Source: Flagellimonas pacifica
Lineage (GTDB): Bacteria; Bacteroidota; Bacteroidia; Flavobacteriales; Flavobacteriaceae
Direction: 5' to 3'
Assembly (NCBI RefSeq): GCF_900215465.1
Contig: NZ_OBEH01000001.1
Coordinates: forward strand, 1,240,001-1,304,000
Length of the DNA stretch: 64,000 nucleotides
Shown: positions 7,660 through 16,230 of the stretch, one piece after another
How the letters are laid out: the number at the start of each line of letters is the position of its first letter
Numbering within the stretch: the stretch's first letter is position 1
Notes under the pieces: generated by a model
Databases searched by the model: none
The model's input: only the letters and a program-made list of their open reading frames with translations
Told to the model about the DNA's origin: nothing
Translations under genes and position numbers: made by a program

Positions 7660-10600
7660 TTACAAAGAAGGTGTGGTCAAAATTTTTAATAGGTCTAGCG
7701 GTTCGTTATTTTTTCCAACGAGCAAATGCGGTTCACTTCCAATCTCAATAAAATTTAAGTTCTTGACATCTTTTGGTAAAAACAATCCAGAACGATTAGC
7801 GTTGACCGGTTCAAAAATGCCTTTTCCTTTGTTCATAAGTACCAAGCCATAGCCAGCATCGTTTCTTGGGGTCTCTATTTCTGATGCAAAAAGATTTCCA
7901 GCAAGCACTAAATCATTTAAACCATCTTTGTTAATATCCCAACTTAAAATGGTATTGACAGAAGAAATCTGGGCAATTTCTGGGAACTCTATAAATTCGA
8001 AATTTCCATTGTTATTGTTTTTAAGTATGCCACTCTTAAAATTATATGCGGACAAATGAAGGGCATCAGCTAAATTTTTATGTCCGTAAATATCGGAAAC
8101 GGTTGATTTACCAAAAACATCATATGTAGGGGCAATTTTCTTAACAGAGGGCATTTGTTGTGATGAACATTCTCTGCCCCTAACTGGATATAATTCCCCA
8201 AAATTATAATAGCCTAATACAATGTCTTTTTTACCATTATCGTCAAAATCATGATAGTAAACCTCAAAAGGTTCATCTTTAGTAGCCTTGTATTTGTAGT
8301 TTTGACCTAAATTTCCTAATATATAATCCTCATCACCATCGTTATCAATATCAATTGGTTTAATAGAGAAATACCAGCCAGATAGAGCCTCAAGTGAAGG
8401 CGTGCTCACCTTACTAAAACTACCATCTAAATTATTGAAAAAAGTAGGCTTCATCCATTCCCCAACAATGGAAAGGTCTAAATCTCCATCTTGATCATAG
8501 TCGGCCCAAGTAGCATCGGTTACAAGACCAATATCTTGTAGTTCTGGAATCACTGTTTTAGTAACATCAACAAACTTTCCATTAACATTCTTCAAAAGAT
8601 AACTACTCGCTGGCGAAGGATAATTGTTGGGTAAAAACCTTCCGCCAACAAACACATCTAAATGGCCATCGTTGTCAAAATCCGCAATTCGAATCTTGGA
8701 GCTACTAACAGAGATATTGGGCAGTAAATCCATTCGTTTAACGAAAGTTCCGTTTTTATTCTCATACAATCTATCTCGGTAATTAGCTGAACCTGGCTTA
8801 AATTCGTTTCCACCTGTAGCCACTATGAGATCTTGGTCTCCATCATTGTCATAATCAAAGAATTCTGCATCAACATCTTCATAAATTACCTCTTTTTCAA
8901 AAGATTGTAACAGTTGAAAAGCTCCATTTGCTTTTTGAACGTAGATACTGGAAGGTGTTCCAGTGCTTTGTCCAATAAAAAAATCGTCCCTTTTATCACC
9001 ATTGATATCACCGACCGCTATGGCAGGCCCAAAGCCAGACATTTTATGAGGTAGTAATACTTGCAATTTGTAATCATCAAAATCGTTTTCCGTATGGGTT
9101 ATTTCAGCACCAAGTGGAATGGATTCGAACAATTTGCTTGGGAATACTTGTTGATGGTTGTTTTGCTCTTTTTCTGATGTATAAGAAACAGTTAATGTAG
9201 TGTTGATGTTAGGATTGAATATATGCTGAATCTTTTGTCCTGGCCAACTTACTGTTATAGAATCCACAATTTTTTGTGTTCCGAGTCCAACTACAATTTT
9301 GGGTGGTACTGAAGATTGATAACCTCTTACACTGTAATTCTCATACACTTGTTCTTTACCATCAGAATAAACCTTTACCCTTACGCCGATGCCCATAGAA
9401 TTCTGTGGCTGATCTTTAAATTCTATTTTTAAGTAATTTGTCTCTCTTAATTCGGAATTGTTTCTTAAGATGATGGCCTTTTCATCAACATTGTTGACCA
9501 CCATGTCCAAATCTCCATCATTATCTAAATCTGCATAAGCAGCTCCATTGGAATAAGTGCTTTTTGGTTCTTTTTGCCAAATTTTAGACGTGTTCTCAAA
9601 ACTGAGTCCGCCGGTATTTCTATAAAAGTAATTTGTATAAGGGCGATGGGGAGTGCTATTGATTAAAAATTTTATTTTTTCAGGATTTGAAAGGGCATCA
9701 TGATTTTCTTTTAGGTATGATTGCAGTTTGCCGTAAAAATCTTTGTTTCTAAAATCCCTTTTAATTCCGTTTGAAATGAAAATATCTTTAAGTCCGTCAT
9801 TGTCAAAATCTGCAAATAGGGGTGCCCAACTCCAATCTGTATTAGAGATTCCGGACATTTGTGCAATATCTGAGAAGAATGGAATGCCAGAACTATCAAT
9901 ATGACCACTGTTTTTTTGTAGAGTGTTGTACATGTATTGGTGATGCTTGCCAGCAGCTACATTATTATTGAATTTTTGAGGATTCATACTCGCCATGCTG
10001 GTTTTCATACCGTAATTGTCCTCAGAGACCATATCCAAAGTAAGAATGTCAACAAAGCCATCATTGTCAAAGTCGGCAATATCATTTCCCATTGAAAAAT
10101 TAGAAATATGATTGGTGGCCTTTTTGATCACTTCTTTAAACGTCCCATTCTTTTGGTTAAGGTATAAGTAGTCTGGCTCGTCATAGTCATTGGAAATATA
10201 AATATCTGGCCATCCATCATCATTTAAATCACTTATACCAACTCCTAATCCATATGAAATGGAATTGGAATGAATACCGGTCTTTTTTGTAATATTTACA
10301 TACTTCCCATTCTGATTTTCATAGAACCTGTCTCCAAGAGGTGAGAAGGTTTCCGTATTGCCAAGACTAAATGTTTGTGGGTTGTGATTCATTAAGTACA
10401 TGTCCAAATCACCATCCAAATCATAATCTATGAATGCTGATTGTATGGAATGCCCGGTATCGTTTAAACCAAATTTGGCAGCAGATTCTTCGAAAACCGG
10501 AATGCCTTTGGTATTGACACCTTTATTTATAAATAATTCGTTGTGCAATAAATCTTTTCTTTCATAAGGGCCAGATTTACAAACATAAATATCCAACAAT

Positions 10601-10992
10601 CCATCATTGTTAATATCTACCATGTTTACACCTGTTGCCCATCCTCTATTCCCTGTTGTTTTGGAAGGAATACTTATATCTTTAAACTCAAGGTCACCTT
10701 GATTTAGGTAAAGTGCATTTTTACCAAGATTTGATGTAAAATAAATATCTTCCAGACCATCATTGTTGATATCGCCAACAGCTACTCCTGCACCATTATA
10801 TACATATTCATAGAGGAAAGAATTGGTCAATTCATTTTCCACGTTAGCGTTTACAAAATGAATATTGGTATGGTCACTATCCAAATCCGTAAATAGAAAT
10901 GATGTGTCATTTTTTTTCGTATTACATGAGCTAAATAATACGAAGGTTGTAGTTAATAGCAGTAATGCTTTTATTGTGGGTTCTTTTTTCAT
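7660..10992 (-). CDS. CRTAC1-like lipoprotein with VCBS/FG-GAP repeats and ASPIC/UnbV domain (PUL component 1)
   Basis: This protein of about 1110 residues starts with a lipoprotein signal (MKKEPTIKAL..., lipobox FSSC, Cys about 23). Many FG-GAP/VCBS calcium-binding repeats follow, recognisable as DxDxDGxxD loops such as DINNDGLEDIYF and DYDLDGDLDMYL, forming beta-propellers. An ASPIC/UnbV module lies near 525-595 (YENYSVRGYQSSVPPKIVVGLG). A second propeller set occupies the C-terminal half. It should sit on the cell surface. It takes the place where surface glycan-binding proteins are found in classical PULs, directly after susCD, so glycan binding or assembly with SusCD is the best inference. 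The frame also allows a start two codons earlier at 10998. Confidence 0.9.
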   Translation of the reverse strand: MKKEPTIKALLLLTTTFVLFSSCNTKKNDTSFLFTDLDSDHTNIHFVNANVENELTNSFLYEYVYNGAGVAVGDINNDGLEDIYFTSNLGKNALYLNQGDLEFKDISIPSKTTGNRGWATGVNMVDINNDGLLDIYVCKSGPYERKDLLHNELFINKGVNTKGIPVFEESAAKFGLNDTGHSIQSAFIDYDLDGDLDMYLMNHNPQTFSLGNTETFSPLGDRFYENQNGKYVNITKKTGIHSNSISYGLGVGISDLNDDGWPDIYISNDYDEPDYLYLNQKNGTFKEVIKKATNHISNFSMGNDIADFDNDGFVDILTLDMVSEDNYGMKTSMASMNPQKFNNNVAAGKHHQYMYNTLQKNSGHIDSSGIPFFSDIAQMSGISNTDWSWAPLFADFDNDGLKDIFISNGIKRDFRNKDFYGKLQSYLKENHDALSNPEKIKFLINSTPHRPYTNYFYRNTGGLSFENTSKIWQKEPKSTYSNGAAYADLDNDGDLDMVVNNVDEKAIILRNNSELRETNYLKIEFKDQPQNSMGIGVRVKVYSDGKEQVYENYSVRGYQSSVPPKIVVGLGTQKIVDSITVSWPGQKIQHIFNPNINTTLTVSYTSEKEQNNHQQVFPSKLFESIPLGAEITHTENDFDDYKLQVLLPHKMSGFGPAIAVGDINGDKRDDFFIGQSTGTPSSIYVQKANGAFQLLQSFEKEVIYEDVDAEFFDYDNDGDQDLIVATGGNEFKPGSANYRDRLYENKNGTFVKRMDLLPNISVSSSKIRIADFDNDGHLDVFVGGRFLPNNYPSPASSYLLKNVNGKFVDVTKTVIPELQDIGLVTDATWADYDQDGDLDLSIVGEWMKPTFFNNLDGSFSKVSTPSLEALSGWYFSIKPIDIDNDGDEDYILGNLGQNYKYKATKDEPFEVYYHDFDDNGKKDIVLGYYNFGELYPVRGRECSSQQMPSVKKIAPTYDVFGKSTVSDIYGHKNLADALHLSAYNFKSGILKNNNNGNFEFIEFPEIAQISSVNTILSWDINKDGLNDLVLAGNLFASEIETPRNDAGYGLVLMNKGKGIFEPVNANRSGLFLPKDVKNLNFIEIGSEPHLLVGKNNEPLDLLKILTTPSL

Positions 10993-11012
10993 CAACAAAT
11001 GGTAAAGCCCTT

Positions 11013-11020
11013 CAAATATA
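11013..11020 (-). promoter_or_regulatory. Possible -7 element for the CRTAC1 gene
   Basis: On the minus strand this reads TATATTTG, an exact match to the Bacteroidota TAnnTTTG box, about 20 bases before the CRTAC1 start. No clear -33 TTG is placed correctly, so it is only a candidate. It lies after the terminator at 11050-11082, where a new promoter would make sense. Confidence 0.35.
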
Positions 11021-11049
11021 AAAAGGGAAGTAAGCTGAGAGAAATTTAT

Positions 11050-11082
11050 AAAAAAGTAAAGGAAGATTGCTCTTCCTTTACT
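11050..11082 (-). terminator. Intrinsic terminator between susD and the CRTAC1 gene
   Basis: AGTAAAGGAAG at 11055-11065 pairs perfectly with CTTCCTTTACT at 11072-11082 around a 6-base loop. On the minus strand the stem is followed by TTTTT. It separates susD from the CRTAC1 gene and should lower expression of the latter relative to susCD. A matching arrangement occurs at 52947-52977. Confidence 0.85.
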
Positions 11083-11155
11083 AAAATTAACTATGAATAA
11101 AACTAACTCAAACTATAAATTAATCTACTTAATGGACTATTTTATAGAAAGCTTG

Positions 11156-12862
11156 TTATTGAGCGTACCATAGGGTCACATTCTGCTCATTTGGACCTTG
11201 AGCACTAAGTGCTGCATCGAAATTTGGATTTTCTTGAGCTCCAGAACCATAGCTCATACGTTGCGGATATACTCCATTCAAGTCCAAACCTAGTTCAAAA
11301 AGAACCGGATCAGAAACTCCTGCAGCTAACTCGGCAGGGTATCCCATGTCACGAACAACTGCCCAAGCTTCAAAACCATCTGTATAGCCTAACAACCAAC
11401 GTTGTGTTGCTATTTTTTCAAGCTTTTCTTCTTCTGTACCTACTGTGATATCTGCAATAGCCTGTGTGGTGGCATACGTAGTAGCTTCACCTGCCGAAAT
11501 ACCCCAGATTTTCATGGCTTCAACAATTCCAGAATTCATCATAGCTTGGGCATCACCAGTGGCAAGACCTCTTACTATGGCTTCAGCTTGCAAGAAATAA
11601 GCCTCCGCACTGGTTAAAATAATCTCAGGATACCCATCTGCTTCTTTACCTCTTGTTTGGGTAATATCATCTGAAGGTAATGAGAACATATCATATCCCA
11701 TAAAAGGTCTGGTGTCACCATTGGTTCTAATCGGTTGACCAATAAATTGACCTCCGCCAATTTCAACTGTAGTTGTATCTACTTCTACTGATGTGGTATA
11801 AACAGCACCTGAATCATCCAAAGACCCCAATAAGAAATCAACACGATCTTGGTGGTTTGGATCAACATACTCACCAGAATCAGGGTCTGTACTATTCACA
11901 AGTTTAAAAACACCACCTTTAGCTGGGATTGCATATACTGCCAACCTTGGATCGTTATTATCTTTCAACGTGTTGATCAAAACGTTGGAAACGGTCCATT
12001 TAGAAGCTCCACCTCCAAAATCATTCCATGGGTCACCATACGCGGCAGAATTCCATTTGCTGATTTCAAAGTCTTTTCGCATCGTCACACTTCCTGAAGC
12101 ATCATCCAATAATGGAGCGTTAAGTGCTTCGGTTACTGCTGCTGCTGCAAAGTTTTCTCCAGGAGAACCATAAGCTCTCATGGCTATTCTCAACTTTAAC
12201 GTATTGGCCAATCGTTTCCACTGTTGTAGATCTCCTCCGCAGTATACATCATTGGAACCTACATCGTCTACACCAAGGCCAGTTTTGGCAGCATCACCAA
12301 TTATGGACATTGCTTGATTCAAATCTGCAATAATGCCTTGGTAAATGGTAGCTTGATCATCATACTTTGGAGTTAAAATCCCATCAACACCTGCCTCGGT
12401 AAATGGAACCATACCATAAATATCTGTATACATTTGGTAGTACAACCCTTTCATGATCAAGGACATAGCATACATGTATTGATTCTCAAACTCACCACCT
12501 TCATTGGTAAGGTCTGAGAATGATTTAATGTTACCAAAATAACCTGCTATCCAGTCATAAGTGGCATCGGTATATCCTCCATTTTGGGTATAGCCTAAAC
12601 CGTCATTCCACCATGAAGCGGTGTGACCGAAAGTAAAATGGCCTGCAAACCGATCTGCGTTGATTAACTGAGCTCTCCAGTACACAAACCTGTTAGGAGC
12701 ATAAAGCCCTACTTGAGCACTTGTTAAAAAGAACTTGGCGCTTACCTCATCCGCTGTAAAACCTTGCGAATCGGTATTGATCTGATCAAAGTCTTTTGTA
12801 CAGCTGTTCGCAATGAACAAGAGTACAGCAAGACCCATTAGTTTTAATGTGTTATTTTTCAT
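11156..12862 (-). CDS. SusD/RagB-like outer-membrane lipoprotein (SusD_2 type)
   Basis: The protein of about 568 residues begins MKNNTLKLMGLAVLLFIANSC, a lipoprotein signal with the lipidated Cys at about 21. It is a SusD/RagB protein of the SusD-like_2 group: TPR-like helices, YYQMYTDIYGMVPFTEA near residue 160, and the C-terminal ASAEAYFLQAEA-type helix and TQRWLLGYTDGFEAW motif. SusD is the lid that captures glycan on the SusC barrel. The start was placed at 12862 because the longer frame runs into the susC stop; the chosen start leaves 13 bases after susC. It pairs with the SusC just upstream. Confidence 0.95.
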   Translation of the reverse strand: MKNNTLKLMGLAVLLFIANSCTKDFDQINTDSQGFTADEVSAKFFLTSAQVGLYAPNRFVYWRAQLINADRFAGHFTFGHTASWWNDGLGYTQNGGYTDATYDWIAGYFGNIKSFSDLTNEGGEFENQYMYAMSLIMKGLYYQMYTDIYGMVPFTEAGVDGILTPKYDDQATIYQGIIADLNQAMSIIGDAAKTGLGVDDVGSNDVYCGGDLQQWKRLANTLKLRIAMRAYGSPGENFAAAAVTEALNAPLLDDASGSVTMRKDFEISKWNSAAYGDPWNDFGGGASKWTVSNVLINTLKDNNDPRLAVYAIPAKGGVFKLVNSTDPDSGEYVDPNHQDRVDFLLGSLDDSGAVYTTSVEVDTTTVEIGGGQFIGQPIRTNGDTRPFMGYDMFSLPSDDITQTRGKEADGYPEIILTSAEAYFLQAEAIVRGLATGDAQAMMNSGIVEAMKIWGISAGEATTYATTQAIADITVGTEEEKLEKIATQRWLLGYTDGFEAWAVVRDMGYPAELAAGVSDPVLFELGLDLNGVYPQRMSYGSGAQENPNFDAALSAQGPNEQNVTLWYAQ

Positions 12863-12875
12863 AATTGCAATTTTT

Positions 12876-15800
12876 TTAGAAGTTAACATTTAAACTCAAG
12901 CCTAAACTTCTGGATGTTGGCAAAGCATAGAACAGAACTCCTTGGCCAAAGTTTGATGTCGAATAACTTGACTCAGGGTCAAAATTATCGGCTTTTTTGT
13001 AAATAAAGAACAAATTCCTTCCAATAAAGCTAAGAGATGCATTCTGTACAAAAGTGTCTTTTAACAATTTATTAGGAAATTGATAGCTGATACTTAACTC
13101 CCTGAGTCTGAAGTTAGTTTGGTCAAAAACATACTCAGAACCAATGTTACTTACAGCACCCCAATAGTCTTGTGCACTTATAGTAGTTGTATTGGGAGAA
13201 AAGGTTCCATCCCCATTGTCAACAACCCCTTCTACCAAAATTCCACCGTCACGGAATTCCAATGATCTTTTGGAAACACCAGAAGCATCTAGAGCTGAAT
13301 CTGTGAAGGAGAATACTTCTCCACCTACTCTAAAGTCAACCAAAGTGTTCAATGTGAAATTTTTATAAGTAAAAGTATTGGTGATACCACCAGAATAATC
13401 TGGCTGATAGTTTCCAAATTTTTCTCGCTCAGTAGTTGCTCTTGGACGTCCTTCTGCGGATACAATTAATTCCCCTGCATCATTTCTTAACCAAGTAGTT
13501 GTATAGATATCCCCATATCCTTCTCCTACTTGAGCACGTACATCTACAATACCGCCATTACTGCTACTAAATTGGAAGTTTTCTTGACCTTCAATCAAAT
13601 CAACCAATTTGTTCTCGTTTTTAGAAATATTTGCAGAGATATCCCATGTGAAATTATCGGTTTGGATTGGTGTACCACCTAATAGGATTTCAATACCCTT
13701 GTTTGAGATTTCACCAACATTTTCCCTAAAGGAATCAAAACCAGTTCCTGGGTCAACAGGTACATCAAAGATTAAATCCTTGGTTGAAATATCGTAGTAA
13801 GAAACATCACCATACAATCTATTGCCAAATAATCTGAATTCGGCACCTATTGTAGTTGTTGTAATATCTTCTGGACGAAGACTCTCGCTAAACTTGATAT
13901 TTGGTCTGTTGATCTGCGTATTCCCAAGGTATCCATTTCCAGCTACTGTAAACAAGTTTACAATTTGTCTTGCATCTGTATCATTACCTACACTAGCGAT
14001 ACTTGCTCTTAACTTAAGCATATCGACGGCCGTACCTTGTAGGTTCAATATTTGATCCAATAAAATACTAATGTTAGCAGAACTATAGAAGAAAGACCTA
14101 TTTTCTTGAGCCAAGGCAGAAGACCAATCATTTCTCGCAGTAAGGTCTAAATAGACCATATTGTCATATCCAAAAGAAGCAGAACCATATAAAGAGTTTA
14201 CTCTTTTTTCAATCAAATCACTTTGACTTGCCGTAATTAAGCTACCATCCGTATTGTTTAAGAAATAGCGACCAGGAATTTTGAAATCTTCACCACTGGT
14301 GCGAGATTCAATCCTAGTTGAATGTCTTAGGTTTCCACCTGCGTTAGCAGTTATATTTAACTTCTCCGAAACATCCTTGTTGAACATTAACAAGAAATCG
14401 TAGTTGGTTTCAGTATTGTCATTTTTACCAAATGAAATACGTCCTCTAGGGAAGAAATGATGACCAACAGCGGTATAAGCTTCGGTGTCTTGTGTCACTG
14501 CATCAGTACCTACTCTTGCAAAAGCAGACAACCAATCCGTGAATTTATAGTCTAACTTAACCAAACCAATAAAACGCTTTCTTTTATCTCCATTGAAATC
14601 GTTTTGTAAAATCCAATATGGATTTGCTCCTAAAGATCCTGGGCCGATTACATTAAACGGATTGTCTGGGTCTATTGGATTTTCTGTATTCTGAAATACT
14701 TGGAGGTCGGCATTGCTAACGTTTCTAGCCATGGGCCATAAATAAGCCATAACCCCTTCAGTTCCCTGATTAGGTCTGTTTTTGGCTTCCTGTAAAAAAT
14801 AAGTGGCTTTGGCATCCAAAGAAAGTTTATCGCTCAATTGTACAAAACCACGTAAATTAAAGTTGTTACGTTTTACATTGGAGTTAGGCAGCATTGACTC
14901 CAAATCAGAATTGGTATATGAAAATCTTACTGAAGCATTTTCGTTACCTCCGTTAAGTGCAATGGTATTGACCAAGCTAGTACCTGTTCTAAAGAAATCT
15001 CTGACATTATTGGGTTGTGCAGAATAAGCTCTTTGCTCTCCATTGTATGCCAATTGTTGAGAACCGTCAAACCTTGGCCCCCAAGAACCAGCTCCTCTTA
15101 CAGCATTTAATTGAACTGAAAGTGCGTCTGATGGGTTGATCGTTGGGAAATTTCCATCTGTACCACGGCCATATTCATTCTGATAATCTGGAAGCACTAA
15201 AGGGTCTTCAAATGTAACACTGGCGGTGTAATTAACACCTAGACCTCTACTGGTAGATCCTTTTTTAGTGGTAATGATAATTGCACCATTGGCAGCTCTA
15301 GATCCATAAAGGGCAGCAGCGTTTGGTCCTTTTAAAACAGATATAGATTCGATATCATCTGAGTTAATATCAGAAATACCATTTCCTAAATCTGGAACAT
15401 TAAATTCTCCAGTTCCCGCGGTAGCATTAGTACCGTTGTCAATTGGGACACCATCAACAACATAAAGAGGTTGGTTGTTCCCGTTTAGTGAGTTGTTACC
15501 ACGAATTACGACACGTGTACCTCCACCAACACCTGATGTGGATTTTGACACCACTACACCGGCAACCTTACCGGCTAAAGTACTGGCAACATTGGAATCC
15601 TTTATCAAGGATACAGCATCACCGTCTAATTCAGTTACGGAGTAACCTAAAGATTTTCTTTCTCTAGTTAAACCTAATGCCGTAACAACCACTTCGTCTA
15701 AAAGCTCTGTGTTTTCTCCCAAGGTGACATTAACAACTGACTGTCCACCAACAGCTACCTCTTTTGAGGTGTAGCCAAGAGCTGAAAACACCAATATTGC

Positions 15801-16010
15801 CGAGTCGTCTGATACGCTGATGGTATAGTTTCCATCAAAATCTGTAGAAGTACCATTTCTAGTACCTTTTTCTACAACGTTCATTCCTGGAAGTGGGTCA
15901 CCTGTATCTGCATCGGTGACAGTTCCTGAAACAGTTTTTCCTTGCGCCGATATTCCTTGAATGCATAGGAGCGACACAATCATTAAAAAATAATGAAGCT
16001 TTTTGTTCAT
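12876..16010 (-). CDS. SusC/RagA TonB-linked outer-membrane transporter
   Basis: The 1044-residue protein has a signal peptide (ends near GISAQ), a CarboxypepD_reg-like domain (about 25-110, GTVTDADTGDPLPGMNVVEKG region), a TonB box-like EVVVTALGL, a plug domain (about 115-230, VRGNNSLNG and PLYVVDGVPID), then a long beta-barrel ending in SLGLSLNVNF. It lacks the STN domain found in the SusC at 47986, so it is not itself a FecA-type signal transducer. It is the import channel of the N-glycan PUL. A 220-base gap with direct repeats separates it from the upstream GH92 gene, suggesting its own promoter. Confidence 0.96.
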   Translation of the reverse strand: MNKKLHYFLMIVSLLCIQGISAQGKTVSGTVTDADTGDPLPGMNVVEKGTRNGTSTDFDGNYTISVSDDSAILVFSALGYTSKEVAVGGQSVVNVTLGENTELLDEVVVTALGLTRERKSLGYSVTELDGDAVSLIKDSNVASTLAGKVAGVVVSKSTSGVGGGTRVVIRGNNSLNGNNQPLYVVDGVPIDNGTNATAGTGEFNVPDLGNGISDINSDDIESISVLKGPNAAALYGSRAANGAIIITTKKGSTSRGLGVNYTASVTFEDPLVLPDYQNEYGRGTDGNFPTINPSDALSVQLNAVRGAGSWGPRFDGSQQLAYNGEQRAYSAQPNNVRDFFRTGTSLVNTIALNGGNENASVRFSYTNSDLESMLPNSNVKRNNFNLRGFVQLSDKLSLDAKATYFLQEAKNRPNQGTEGVMAYLWPMARNVSNADLQVFQNTENPIDPDNPFNVIGPGSLGANPYWILQNDFNGDKRKRFIGLVKLDYKFTDWLSAFARVGTDAVTQDTEAYTAVGHHFFPRGRISFGKNDNTETNYDFLLMFNKDVSEKLNITANAGGNLRHSTRIESRTSGEDFKIPGRYFLNNTDGSLITASQSDLIEKRVNSLYGSASFGYDNMVYLDLTARNDWSSALAQENRSFFYSSANISILLDQILNLQGTAVDMLKLRASIASVGNDTDARQIVNLFTVAGNGYLGNTQINRPNIKFSESLRPEDITTTTIGAEFRLFGNRLYGDVSYYDISTKDLIFDVPVDPGTGFDSFRENVGEISNKGIEILLGGTPIQTDNFTWDISANISKNENKLVDLIEGQENFQFSSSNGGIVDVRAQVGEGYGDIYTTTWLRNDAGELIVSAEGRPRATTEREKFGNYQPDYSGGITNTFTYKNFTLNTLVDFRVGGEVFSFTDSALDASGVSKRSLEFRDGGILVEGVVDNGDGTFSPNTTTISAQDYWGAVSNIGSEYVFDQTNFRLRELSISYQFPNKLLKDTFVQNASLSFIGRNLFFIYKKADNFDPESSYSTSNFGQGVLFYALPTSRSLGLSLNVNF

Positions 16011-16037
16011 ACTATCTGAGTTTAGTTATTAGTAAAG

Positions 16038-16058
16038 TAAGCTTAATATAAGCTTAAT
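16038..16058. repeat. Tandem 10-bp direct repeat just upstream of susC
   Basis: TAAGCTTAAT occurs at 16038-16047 and again at 16049-16058, a period of 11 bases, about one helical turn. It lies 28-48 bases before the susC start codon. It could be a regulator site or affect translation in the leader. Each unit contains AAGCTT, so the pair can also fold as a hairpin. Confidence 0.45.
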
Positions 16059-16170
16059 GTTTGCAATATAAAAGTTTCAATTCCTTATATATATAGAAAA
16101 TATATTCGACTAATAACGAAGATGGAGAGCTAAAGGACTGTTTAGAACAGGGATTTTCGCAAAAAAAGTA

Positions 16171-16197
16171 TTGACTTTTGCACAATTTTGACTTTTG
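16171..16197. repeat. Direct repeat TTGACTTTTG x2 in the susC upstream region
   Basis: TTGACTTTTG is found at 16171-16180 and 16188-16197, a 17-base period, about 160-190 bases before susC. Direct repeats are the usual target form of LytTR regulators, but the classical spacing is nearer 21-22, so assignment to the TCS at 31949-33765 is only a hypothesis. Confidence 0.45.
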
Positions 16198-16230
16198 ATA
16201 ACTCGGTATTTGTTGTATATGAGCTATGTT

